Of a stretch of 64,000 nt of DNA, positions 44,121-55,572 are shown in pieces (within the stretch, counting starts at the first letter, position 1; the number at the start of each line of letters is the position of its first letter). Made by a program: the position numbers and the translations under genes. The notes below the pieces were generated by a model. That model was not told the origin of the DNA. It was given only the letters and a program-made list of their open reading frames with translations, and did no database searches. This DNA is from Lycocorax pyrrhopterus obiensis (taxonomy: Eukaryota > Chordata > Aves > Passeriformes > Paradisaeidae), in the NCBI GenBank assembly GCA_014706295.1, contig JACSVZ010000007.1:32971875-33035874 (forward strand), written 5' to 3'.

Positions 44121-47100
44121 CCCCAACACATGCCCGCCCCTTGCCCCCACAGGTGTCGGGCCAGCGGTTTGGTTGGTTGGTTACTTGGAAACAAGTGTCT
44201 CTTTCTCCGAAAATAAGTTTCAGATAAAAACAGCTGCCCACCGCAGTTTTGTGGGTAAACTGGACTCCACCGTGTCTCGTGGCCAGGGTGTCGGGTATCA
44301 GCACAGAAAAAAGGTCAAGGTTCTTCCCATCTGCTCCTGCCAGTGGCTTTGCTTTCTCTGGCATTAACTGGGTTCTGTGCAGGTCTGCCCGAAGTGATCC
44401 ATCTTTTCCATCATTTTCTGCTGACAAAGCCACACTCTGCAGTTTAAGTGGCACTGGAACCATTAGCAGCAAGTTTGCTTGTACTTTCTAAATTTTGGTT
44501 CCCCTGCCGTTCTGTACCGTGAACTCAGATAACTCTTCCAGCAGGGTCATTCTGGGCTTTGCACTCTGTTATTACAGGAGGAACTCCTTCCTTTTTTCTT
44601 TTCTTTGCTTTTTATTTTTTAATTTTCTATTCTGAAGTAACTCTTCAAGTGCCAACAACACTACAGTTAACCAAATGCAGTCTTTCTGTGTTGTCAGAAA
44701 AATGCACTGTACCAAAAATAAGCTTTCCAGCTTTTCCTTTATAAGTATTCTGTTACTAGTTCTAAAGCGAGTCTTACTTCACTGAGAGAAAGACAAAGAT
44801 TACCACAAAGCTTAGACACAGAATGATAACAAGGTTGTTACAGTGCTCTTAACACCTATGGACCCAAAAACTAGAGAATAAAAAGAGAATAGCTAGAATT
44901 TTTCCAAATGTCAGCAAAATGTAAACAGAAAGAAAACCTCTAACAAATTATGTAGAAGAAAGACCTAGCAGCAGTAATAAAAAGCAGATTAGATAGGAAT
45001 TTTCTAAAGCAAACCCCCATTATTTTGATTATGGATGTCAAAATCATGTCATTGTACAAAAGTAATATTTCTCTAAATGTGGTTTTAGTGTAACCTTACT
45101 GTAAGTATTATTATCTGTCCTGGCATTGAAATGGCATGAAAATACAAAATTTCAACAAAACTGAAAAACAAAATTTCAATACAAAACATCACTAAATTTC
45201 CCTAAACATGAGAAAAATAGAAGTAAAGGAATCAAGTAAATAGCTACCATAAAATTTAATTTAAACAATCTCTATTCCAACTTAGTTTTTTGTAGTAGTG
45301 ATGAATTACACAAGAGGGAGCTGTGATCAGATAATTATATCAGAACTTTTCATGTCAAGTGTTTTCTGTTCAGTATTCACATAAGAAGAAACACATTATC
45401 ATAGTATGTGCTGCATTTTTTTTTACTAAAAAAACGTGGTGCAGGTAATTTTTTAACAATATCTCCTGCAAAAGGATAATATAATTAATGACAGTATTTT
45501 CCAAATTTTGTCAAAACCATTTCTCAAATATTTTAATATTCTTTAGGTGAGTATTTTAGCATGTTTCTGTTTTATTTGCAGGTAGAGACTGAAGCAGGAA
45601 AAATGACTTTGCAAATAAGAACTATAGTTTTGGAACGAGTTGTAGCATCCCAACTCAAATCTATTACACTCTTTTGAAATCAAGTTAGGAAAAATAAACA
45701 GCTATTTGACATCTTCCCCCCTGTCCTGCCCCTCCCCCAAATTATCTCAGAATCAACAGGCCAAGCTTCTGGCATTTTAAATAGTTCTAATTTTATGCAG
45801 CTATGGTGAAATCATGTCCTGAGTGAAGTAAATTACATCATTCCCTTTCATCATCAAACTCTCTGCTTGTTATACACAAATGTTTGCATCTGCACACAGA
45901 TGCTTTTTTAATTATTCTTATATAGGTATATGTTTACATTTTGGAACAAAAAACCAAAACATGAGGACCTACATTTAGTGTGGTATTTTGTGAATTTTGG
46001 AAGCCACTACAGAAATGAGAGCTTTGAAAGAAAAGTCAAAAGCATACTAATAATCTCATTTCAGTAACCACTCGGAACAGTTAGTGGTGAAACCAACCAG
46101 AAAATCAGCCAGAGGAAGCAAAACCAAGCTACTCCAAAGAGCAGGGTAACATGAGGAGTACGAAAAACAGACCTTACTCTGAAGTACCCCTCCCTGAACA
46201 AACTCAGAACTCAGTGGGAGGAAGTGTAGGTATCCCTCATTCTAGCAGAACAAGGACTTCTTTTGTCTTACTTCTTCAACAGACAAGCTGAGGGAAGAAA
46301 GACCATAAGGGCAGATTGTGAAAAATAAAGACCATGTGGGGAGAAAGCCACGCCACACCGTTCAGGAGAAACTCTGAGAAGTAGCTGCACACAGGAGGTT
46401 TACGCATTGATGTCCTCAGAGTCTGACTACTAGCACGGTATATTCTGAACATCCTTACTCGTTCTTGTCTCTTCCTGGCTTTCTCTCTTAATGAGGAATT
46501 ATTAACTCAAATTCCCAGTTGTCATCTTTTCATGTTGTTCAGCCTGCACTTACATTAGTTATGTTCATTTTCCATCTCCCACTTGCCCTGCTGCTTTATC
46601 TTGTTTTCAGTATTTTGCCCAAGACTGAAAGTGCTGAGAGGTGACCAGTCTTATGCAATGATGTCTCTACTTGCAATAATTCTGAATTATGTCAGAAGTA
46701 AAACAATCTGGATACCTGAATACCATCAATATTTAAGGTTAACTATGTCTCTTACTTCTGTGACTAACCTGATGAAAACTATTTCCAGATGAAGAAAATT
46801 GTAAGGAAAGGTATTTAAAGTGTATTTGAAGTAAGAAAATAAGGTTAGAGAGAATTTCCTCTGAACCATGGTTTGAGGATAGAATACTTCTATTTAACCC
46901 ATGTTTTATTTGGGTTATGAATTTGTCTCAATTTGCCCTCCTGTTATTTCAGTTTTTTTAAGAGACTATAGCAGAAAACTAGATACAACAATCTTAAAAC
47001 TTTAGTGTTAATTGTATAAATTGTTAATTCTACATCTAAACTTGCTCCAGATTTCTTGGAGACAGATTATGAAAGCTAAGTCATTCGGGTTTGAATATTC

Positions 47101-47274
47101 CATGCTACAAATCATCAGTATTATGTCTGAAATATTCTAAAACTTTTTGGATTTTGTGAAAAGTATTAATTTAATTTGTTTTTTACATTCACTAGTGCTA
47201 CAGTCAATAAGTTTTTCCAATGAGATTTTGGAACAGCTGTCAAAAGTACAGCAGTATACAGCATACCTTTCTTG
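44121..47274. other. Intergenic region, no gene recognised
   Basis: The first part (44121-44490) is moderately GC-rich and opens a 167-codon minus-strand frame without recognisable domains. The rest is AT-rich with no recognised element. Confidence 0.55.
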
Positions 47275-48190
47275 CCAGGGTCACAAGTCCTGCCAGCAAA
47301 CCTGCTCCAGCTTGGGCTTCTCCTTCTGTGGGGCCAGAGATCCTGCCAGGAGCTTGCTGCAGTGTGGACTTCCACCTCTTTCAGCTATCCACCAGCTCTG
47401 GCATGGGGTCCTTCATCAGCTGGAGGTGGACATCTGTTCCACCATGGACAGCAGCAGCAGATGGACAGCCTGCCTCACCATGGTCTTCACAAGGGCTGCT
47501 GGGAGATTTCCCAGTGCCTGGAGCAGCTCCTCCCCCCTTTCTTCCCTGACTGTGGTGTCTGTGGTATGGATGCTGAAAAAGCTTCAGCAGAGAATTTCTT
47601 CAGCTCTCTGCAGCATTTTTGTGAGAGTTCTGTCTTTCCCATGCAAGTAACTTAAAACAGTGTTACAGTTTTGTAAACTTCTTGCAGCTGCAGGTTGTTT
47701 TGCAGAATTGTTATGGTTCTAACTAGAAAAACATTCAGAGATGGGTGTCTTAGAACTTGACCAATCTCTTCAAGGGGTGGATGGCAAAAAAACAATTACC
47801 TTATGCCATTTAACACATTTTTGCGAACTAACGTATAAAAGCCTTCTGAAAGATTATTAAATCGCTTCCGTTTATCCCTGAGCCTGGACTTCGTGTTGTT
47901 TCTCTACTCGTCTGTGGCGAGAACAGCGACATCTGTGGAGCTGTTTCCTTTACATATTCTCAATCCTGTCTCCAGCTACTGCTCTGCAGCAGTTTCTTCC
48001 CCCATCTTAGATATGTTATCCCAGAGGCATTACAGCTGTTGCTGATGGGCTCAGCCAGAGGCAGGTCCATCTTGGAGGCGGCTGGCATTGGTTCTGTTAG
48101 ACATGGGGGAAGCTTCTAGCAGCTTCTCATAGAAACCTTCCTTATAGGCTCCCTGCTGCCACAACCTTGCCATGCAAACCCAGTAGAGGT
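47275..48190. mobile_element. ERV-related interspersed repeat, interrupted
   Basis: I recognise from memory a repeat family common in bird genomes. The blocks are ACAGCCTGCCTCACCATGGT, CTTCACAAGGGCTGCTGGGA and TGGAGCAGCTCCTCCCCCCT, then after an interruption TTAGATATGTTATCCCAGAG, GCTGATGGGCTCAGCC, GGCTGGCATTGGTTCTGTTA and GACATGGGGGAAGCTTCTAG. I cannot name the family. The two halves (47275-47564 and 47939-48190) would be continuous without the insert described separately. No intact viral gene is present. Confidence 0.55.
47562..47931 (+). mobile_element. Candidate solo LTR nested in the ERV-related repeat
   Basis: An insert of about 370 bases, beginning TGG and ending ACA, is flanked by the direct repeat TCTG (TCTGTGG counting shared bases, 47558-47564 and 47932-47938). 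Inside, on the plus strand, lie TATAAAA (47834-47840) and ATTAAA (47856-47861), then a GT-rich stretch. This order of TATA, poly(A) signal and short R/U5-like tail is LTR-like. No retroviral coding sequence accompanies it. Confidence 0.5.
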
Positions 48191-51100
48191 TTCTTCTCTG
48201 AAGAAAATGGTTTTGATCCATTGAAGCAATCATGCTGAGGATGCATTACTGAGACAACAAATTCATTCTGAAGACCTATGGTTCCAGAGTTTAATGGTTA
48301 ATAAAACTTCCTTGGGAGGAAATAAAAGCTTCAGACTGGTATAATTCTGCACATGGAAAGAAAATTAAATTTCTCTTTTATTATTCCACATTTATAGAAT
48401 ACTTGCGATCAGAAGTGCTTCAAAAACTACATGGGCTCAGCTCACCTGCTGAAATCCTGCATCCTTGTCAGTTGCAAGTACAAAGGCATTGACTTGGGCA
48501 GACCCAAAGGCAAAAGTTAGATGAGACACTAAACATCATGTCTTGTGTCACAAACTTGTCACAAATTTTCCAGAACAATAAGATGCCTTATTTATTTACT
48601 TACTTGTATATGGCAACACATAGATTTTCACAGATTATGATATAGTTTAAAGAAATAACTTATATTCTCTAGTGTGACCCTGTTGTATGTCACAATCCAG
48701 CAATTTATGTACTAAGGGTAACAACTGATTGTTAGACATTTTTTCTAATGGGAGATTTATGTGTGTTTGATTCTTTTTGGCACATAAAAGTGAGCATTGC
48801 ATTCTTTGGCAAAGTCTGTAACTGTTCTGAAATTGTATAAAAGATGGATTTAAACCTCTCCTCCAGATGATAATAAAGCAAGAATCTGAAACTCCATTTT
48901 ATAGTCTACCCAGTCCTATAGGCTTACTTTGAGGACATTTTTCAGATCATTACTGGAGCAAGGTTTAGAATAAGGAACTAATTTCTAGATTTCAGACAAC
49001 CTTCAGTATGAGGTAAAACAGAAAAGAAAAAATGCCTCTTCTTCTGGCATATCATTTGGCTAGGCTTATATTTTAGATGCCTCAAGAATATAAAAATCAA
49101 AGAACAGGAAGTTTAGATATTCTAGTCCTGGGTGGAAGGTGAGTGGGTTTATAGTGGCTATTTTGGACTTGTGACTGCAGTGGGACCTCAGGTGGAATGC
49201 AGCTGCCCAAGTCTACTATGAAGCACCCAATGCTTTAGTCAGATACACCATAGCATGTCTGAAGTAGGAGCTGTGCTGAAGCCTTTAGAAGTTTAACTCC
49301 AGGCCCAAACTTGATGTTTTTTCTCTTCTGACTTTTGATCTCTCCCTTTTAATCGGTGTGGGAAGGAGAGATGGTAAAGCAAGTAGTGTATGTGAAATTA
49401 AAATGAGAACAAAAGTCTGTCCAAATTATGCAACAAGGATCATTATTCTGTAAAATTGCTCTTCAAATGTGGCTGTCATTGAGAGGTATTAAGATTTCAG
49501 GAGTTATTTTCTTGATGAAGACTTAATTTCTTGCATAAAAAGGTTTTTAAGCTTAAAGCAATGCCTACACAATTAGTGTCCTTTGGTTTTTTGAATATTT
49601 GAAGGGTGCTAAAGGATTTAAATGTTACAGAAGTATTGTTCACCACTACAGATCAGCTGTATCAAAGTACTGTCACAATAGCCTTAGAATTTTAACAAAT
49701 TACAAATGTAATGTATCACTAGGTAGAATGATCACTAGATCATTTTGCAATGGAATGTGTGTAGCTTTAGGAAATCAGTGCAGGCTTGAGGGTTGTGCTG
49801 CTGTATTAGGGCTAGAGCTGGGTTGGACAAAACCAAGCAGTAACTGAATTTCTTCTGCCAATTCAAAAGAGAACTTTACTGGAAAACAGAGAACAGAAGC
49901 CACAGATTGCCTTTCTTTAACTCCTTTCTGTTTCTCTTATGCAATGGGATTTTCATGTGTGCAGTGAGGCAGAAATAAGCCGGTTAAATATACCAACAGG
50001 GAGAGAGTATTTGAAGAAATAAAATCTGTACATAAAATTGTTTAGTTTCATAGACTGAACACTGAGGTACATGTCACTGGAGGGCTCTGCTGTGCATATC
50101 TAAGTGCACTCCTTGGCCTAGGAACAGCAACCTGCTGTGTGGTTCTGAGCTAATTTACTTTGAAGAGCATACACAGGGTTTCCTTCCTTAGTTTTTCCCC
50201 TAGTCATCCTATACTCATCAGTTACACAATTCCTACTGACCTACACAACCTCCTTTTTCCTAAAGCATCAGTAATTCTAACTGAGTAGAAAAAGTGGTAC
50301 TGTGTGACTTAGACATACTTTACTCCTATATATATGGCCTGATCCTGTTACCTTTATAGTAAGTACAAAGACTTCTAATGGCTATGGAGTCCAGCTCATA
50401 CTGGAGAGCAAATCAGCAAAGAGAGCATATCTTCAAATAAGCTCACACAAACTGTTCAGCCAGTGCACCATGTATATTTTCATGGGTAGGGACTGGTTAG
50501 TAAACATGGAATAAAACCAGATATTGATTTAGACAATGGCAACTGATTTAGGACACCACAATATAACTTCTTTACCACCCATTTTTGGATCTGAATTAGT
50601 CTACTGACAAACTTTTAGAGAAAACCAGACACAAACATGCAGTATCATTGTAGGTGCCAGTAGCATGGTCACATTTATTACTCCTATTTTCATTACAGTT
50701 ACTTTTACAAAAAGCACCGACATCTCACTGTCATAAGGAATGTATGTAAATGTAGTTTTGAAACAGTCTTGTTACTTACAGAGTCACAATTCTGAATATT
50801 CTTACACATATAGATACCTTTCCATTATTTGTGGGTGGATCTTTATCTGTTTTACAGACTCGGCATGTTTTGAGTGCAGAGGAGCTCAGGTCAGCTTTCT
50901 GTGTATGACTCTGTGAACTGGATCTCTGCAGTGCAGGTATGTCTGGTGTCCCAGGCTCAGGGCACAGGTTTCGTCACTCGGGGGCAGCACCATAGGCCCA
51001 CGGCTTTGCAGCCTCCCTTGCTGACACACATGTATGTGGCTTCATTGTGTAAGCCTGCAGGCTTTGGAAACTGTCTGCGCTTCCCAGCTGAGTTTTGTTC

Positions 51101-52296
51101 AGTAGTTAATATTTTCCTTATTACATCTCATCATATATTCTTCTAGCTTCATTACCTAAGTATTACATTATGTATATTTTAACTGTGTTATCTCTCCCTT
51201 CACCTTAGATAAATGATAACCGAATGTTTTAATGTAGCAACATAGTCAGCTGTCCCCCCAAAATAAACTTGAAATTTCATATATTAAAACAGTTTCTTTT
51301 AAAATATTAGAATTTTCTGCTCACCTATTATTTTCAATTATTTCAGAAAACTGAAAAAGGCTAAATACATTGAGAATGAGAAGTCAACAGCTCAGAAGAA
51401 AAAAGAACAGAAAAGCTTCATGAGACAGCTAATGAAACATGCAAATAGAACCTACTTTAAATTTCATCCATTCTTTGTGATCTCTGGAATTTTGCACTGT
51501 TTTTATCATGACATTTCCAAATATCTCAAATTTTCAAATTGCCATGCTGGAATTTTTCCACATCTTTACTCTACTAGGAAAAGTACTTCTAATTATGTAT
51601 ATATAGCTATTTTTATATATGTTATTTTAAAATTTATTTTATTTTTAGCTACTTACTTTCCCTCTAAAAATACACATGGGATCAGAACTCATCTAGGAAA
51701 TACAGAAACTCTTCTTCTTTTGTTTTTTTTTGTCTCATGACTACTGATCAGTTTAGATTCTTGCTGCATTGAAAACAATTACCTGCCTTCCACTTGAAGG
51801 CATTCATGCTGGTGTCAAGATGTGTCAAGATCTTTTCCTGTGCCACCTCCAGTAAAAGGCTGTCAAGGTGAAAACACTATGTGTCATCCTAGCTTCCCAC
51901 GCTACATCCAATTTTAATTTACTCTTAAGTTGCCACAGTATCTTGTGAGTCCTGAATTCTATCAAGTAAATGTTTATAATCCATATTTCCTTCAAAAATA
52001 AATAATAATAAATAATAAATAATAAAAAAGGAATACAACAAAATAATTAAATACTGCACTTTTCAGATTGTGGTATTTGTTTTTGGCAGAAAGAAATAGA
52101 GAAAATGAGAACAAGACATTTCCAATAGAAAAAGGCTATGAATTGCACATGCTTTCGGAAGAAATTTTGCCAGGAATGGACACAACCCAGTGTCACAGCT
52201 GTAGGACTGCTGCAGGAATTTTTCTTTTACCAGTCAGAAACTTATTTAAATAACCTACATTGTGTAATCCTCAAACAACCAGACTTCCTCTGTTCA
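48191..52296. other. Intergenic region, no gene recognised
   Basis: AT-rich sequence. An AAT/AATA-type microsatellite lies at 51995-52026. The longest open frames (49599-49847, 51420-51740) show no recognisable motif. Confidence 0.55.
51995..52026. repeat. (AAT)/(AATA) microsatellite
   Basis: An imperfect run of AATA and AAT units, possibly polymorphic. Confidence 0.85.
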
Positions 52297-52451
52297 TGTT
52301 CATCGTTTAGCCCCAGTCGGCAACAAAGTACCTCACAGCCACTCACTCACTTCCCCTTCCCCCCACTGATGGGATGGGGAGGAGAATCAGGAAAGAAAAG
52401 AAAATAGAACTCATGGGTTGAAATAAGAACAGTTTAATAGCTGAAACAAAG

Positions 52452-52485
52452 GAATAATAATAATAATAATAATAGTAATAATAAA
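52452..52485. repeat. (AAT)n microsatellite inside the LTR
   Basis: About 11 AAT units with one G interruption. It lies within the LTR, where related copies seem to have a similar A/T-rich stretch. Confidence 0.9.
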
Positions 52486-52750
52486 AGTAAATGAGAGGGA
52501 GAGACAGACATAAATCACAAGAAGGACAAGTGCTGAGAATACAATTTCTCACCACACGTTGACCAATGCCCAGCCCATTCCTGAAGCACAATCAGCCCTC
52601 TTCCAGGTATCTTCCCCCAGTTTATATATTGGGCATAGCTTTTTATGGTTTGGAATATCTCTTTGGCCAGTTTGGTCAGCTGTCTCAGCTATGCTTCCTG
52701 CCAGCTTTTGTGTGCCTCCTCACTGGCAGAGGATGAGACACTGAAAAGTC

Positions 52751-53290
52751 AAGAATCACAGAATATGATGAGTTGGAAGGGACCCACAGGGAACATCAAG
52801 TCCAACTCCTGGCCCTGCACAGCACCATTCCCAAGTGTCACACCCTGTGCCTGAGAGCATTGTCCAAATGCTTCTTGAGCTTGGTCAGGTTGGTGCTGTG
52901 ACCATTGCCCTGGGGAGCCTGTTCCAGTGCCCAGCCACCCTCTGGGTGCAGAACCTTTCCCTAATATCCAACCTAAACTTCCCCTGACACAACTTCAGGC
53001 CATTCCTTCAGGTCCTGTCACTGGTCACCAGAGAGAAGAGATCAGTGCCTGCCTCTCGTCTTCCCCTCACAAGGAAGTTGCAGACTGTTATGAGGTCTCC
53101 TCTCAGGGATCCTCTCCAGGCTGAACAAGCCAAGTGACCTCAGCCATATGGCTGTCCCTCAAGGCCCTGCACCATCTCTGTTGACCTCCCTTGGATGGTC
53201 TCTAATAGCTTAATGTCTTTCTTATATTGCGGTGACCAAATCTGCACATAGGACTCAAAGTGAGGCCGCACCAGTGCAGAGCAGAGTGGG
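52751..53290 (-). mobile_element. CR1 LINE 3' fragment inserted into the LTR
   Basis: On the plus strand it begins AAGAATCACAGAATATGATG, then AGTTGGAAGGGACCCACAGG, CCTGTTCCAGTGCCCAGCCA and TTTCCCTAATATCCAACCTA, and ends ...GGACTCAAAGTGAGGCCGCA then CCAGTGCAGAGCAGAGTGGG. It is the reverse complement of a CR1 3' end, 5'-truncated. AAGTC occurs on both sides (52746-52750 and 53291-53295), and the LTR resumes exactly after the second copy. Confidence 0.88.
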
Positions 53291-53435
53291 AAGTCCTTGA
53301 CTTAGGGTAAGTACAACTCAGCAACAATCAAAATATCAGTGTTTTATTAACATTATTCTCCTACTGAATCCAAAGCACAGCACTGCATCAGCTACTGAGA
53401 AGAAAATGAGCACTGCCCCAGCTGAAACCAGGACA

Positions 53436-54938
53436 AGAGGAAGGAAAGTTGTTAGCATATTACTGCATAAGCATACTATTTCTTCTTTGGTTTCAATCAT
53501 TCATAAATATACAAATACTCGATACAGAATTAAAATATACAGATTGAAAGAACCCAACAACTTTAGTAGTTTCCACATCCATTTATTTATAGCTTTGTGA
53601 GAAATTTTCATGTAGTGCCAGACATACTTAACTCTATCCATTGACTCTGCACAAAAATATTTGTTTAAAAACCTACAAAGATCAGACAATTCCTATGTTG
53701 ATTATCTTAGCTGCAGAAAAACCACCACCCCTGAAGCTGACTTCCTGCTTGAGAAACCATAAGCTAATTGCAAAACAAAAGGTACATTTGGAGAGGTCCT
53801 CGACTCTTAGCAGTTAGTGCATTGCAGCATATCTGATGCAGAACAGCTTGTAAATGTTTAGCGTGTTCTTTGTTGAAGACAGTCTGGTTGATGTATGCTG
53901 TTAATACTGCTGGGTGAGATGATAGAGCATGAAGGAAAAAAAGCTGCATCCTTTACTGTCAAAATGTTCAGTTTCAGCTGCTCCAAAGAGCAGGCATTTG
54001 GGTAAAGAGTAGGCAGCTGCTTTTTTTTTTTTTTTTTCAGCCAGCTCTCATCTTTACCAAGTCACTTTCCACCTGCTGTTTTTTTTAAAAATTAAAATCC
54101 TTCCCACTCTCTTCAAGTCAGTTATGAGATTCAAACCCATGATGCCAGGATAATGTCTCTTGCATGACTGACTCTGAAAAGAACAACATGAAGAAAGCAA
54201 CAGGTAATTTGTGATCCTTAACAGATTGATTTTGTGTGGTTTGGGGTTTTTTTAAACTAAAATATATTAATTGATATTTATTTTTTTATTCATTTTCCAT
54301 TGATGGTGACTCCTAGTTTTCTACTCATTTTCCCAAGCTAAATTTTCAGTGTATTTAATGTCCAATTTAAACTCAAATTTCCCCATAATTAAAATTCATT
54401 AATGAAAATATTTTAGACTTTAAAACCTTAAAAATACATGCTCAGAAAATGACTTTGTTATGTTAGTTTCTAAAAGTATTTAGGCAATACTGTGTTCAGT
54501 GCTTCTAGGCCTGTGTGACATATGATAGAATGTCCTTAAACCCAGACCTCCTAACTGTCCACATAAAAGGACTCCAAATCCAATCCTCAGGAATTTTGCA
54601 TCATGCTAGGGCCATAAGGCAGTTGTGTGACTCAGTCAAGTTGCCTTCTTCTCCTCCCCACTATATGCTTGAAACCTGTCTGTATGGGAAGGGCTTGAGC
54701 ACAGGAAGCCAAGCAGAATTATCTCCATGGCTTGCTGGTCCTGACTTCCCATCCATCTGCACTTCCTGCACCTCTGAAATACAGTCCCATGCTGGAGGGA
54801 CATGGCTTCTGCATGGGACAGGGTAGCTCTATCAGCTTTACACGGCCAGCCGAGGAACGGGGTACAAAGACAAGGTGCACACAGGGGAGAAGGAGCTACA
54901 GGGCTTCAGGTGCTGGAAATGATCTCACCGTCAGCTGT
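53436..54938. other. Intergenic region, no gene recognised
   Basis: AT-rich sequence between the LTR and the next CR1. It contains a poly(T) run of about 18 bases near 54021-54038. No coding signal. Confidence 0.55.
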
Positions 54939-55572
54939 CACAGAATCTTATAATCACAGAATGATTGAAGTTGGAAGGGACTGCTGGAGATCATGTAGTC
55001 CAACCTCCCTGCTCAAGCAGTGTCCCTTAGAGCAGGTTATTCAGGATTGTATCCAAGTAGGTGTTGAATATCTCCAGTGAGGGAGACTCCACAACTCTCA
55101 GGGCAATCTGTTCCAGTGCTTGGTTACCTGCACAGTAAAGAAGTCTTCCTCATGTTCAGGTGGAACTTCCTGTGCCTCTTGTCCTATTACTTGGCAAAAT
55201 CCAGAAGAGCCTGGCTCCATCCTCTTGACATTCACCCTTCAGATACTTGTATATATGGATAACATCCCTTCTCAGTCTTTTCCAGGATAAACAGGCCCAG
55301 CTCCCTCAGCCTTTCCTCGTAAGTGACTTGTTCCAATCCCTTAATCATCTTTGCTGCCCTTCACCAGACCTGCTCCAGGAGCTCCATGTCTCGCTGTTAC
55401 TGAGGAGCCCAGAACTGGACACAGCACTCCAGGTCAGGCCTCACCAGGGCTGAGTAGAAGGACAGGATCACCTCCCTCGACCTGCTGGCTATGCCCTTCC
55501 TAATGCAGCCCAGGATCCCATTGGCCTTCTTGGCCACAGGGACGCATTGCTTGCAGGCTCTTGTGTCAGCAC
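54939..55572 (-). mobile_element. CR1 LINE 3' portion (about 630 bases)
   Basis: On the plus strand it opens TCACAGAATCTTATAATCAC, then AGAATGATTGAAGTTGGAAG and GGACTGCTGGAGATCATGTA. It continues through TGTTCCAGTGCTTGGTTACC, CAGGCCCAGCTCCCTCAGCC, GAACTGGACACAGCACTCCA and CCCATTGGCCTTCTTGGCCA. It is a clean reverse complement of a CR1 3' region of a different subfamily from the copies at 19463 and 52751. Short frames inside it belong to the decayed element. Confidence 0.93.

Larger units (their letters stand above)
52297..53435 (-). mobile_element. Solo LTR of an avian ERV, split by a CR1 insertion
   Basis: On the minus strand it starts TGTCCTGGTTTCAGCTGGGG (from 53435), a familiar LTR start in passerine genomes. 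It continues with a minus-strand TATATAA near 52630 and an ATTAAA near 52435, then ends GGGGCTAAACGATGAACA at 52297. Without the inner CR1 (52751-53290) the LTR is about 600 bases. No internal retroviral genes flank it, so it is probably solo. The family assignment (ERVL-like) is from memory. Confidence 0.75.

Noticed and set aside
43969..44472. 167-codon minus-strand open frame upstream of ARHGAP11A
   Set aside because: Part of it is the antisense of the CR1 copy, the opposite strand is also open, and no domain or splice partner is recognisable. I treat it as chance in GC-richer sequence.
47147..47655. Overlapping 167-, 127- and 109-codon plus-strand frames
   Set aside because: They lie in the ERV-related repeat, and their translations are Ser/Trp/Pro-rich with no viral or cellular domain. 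Chance frames in a GC-rich repeat.
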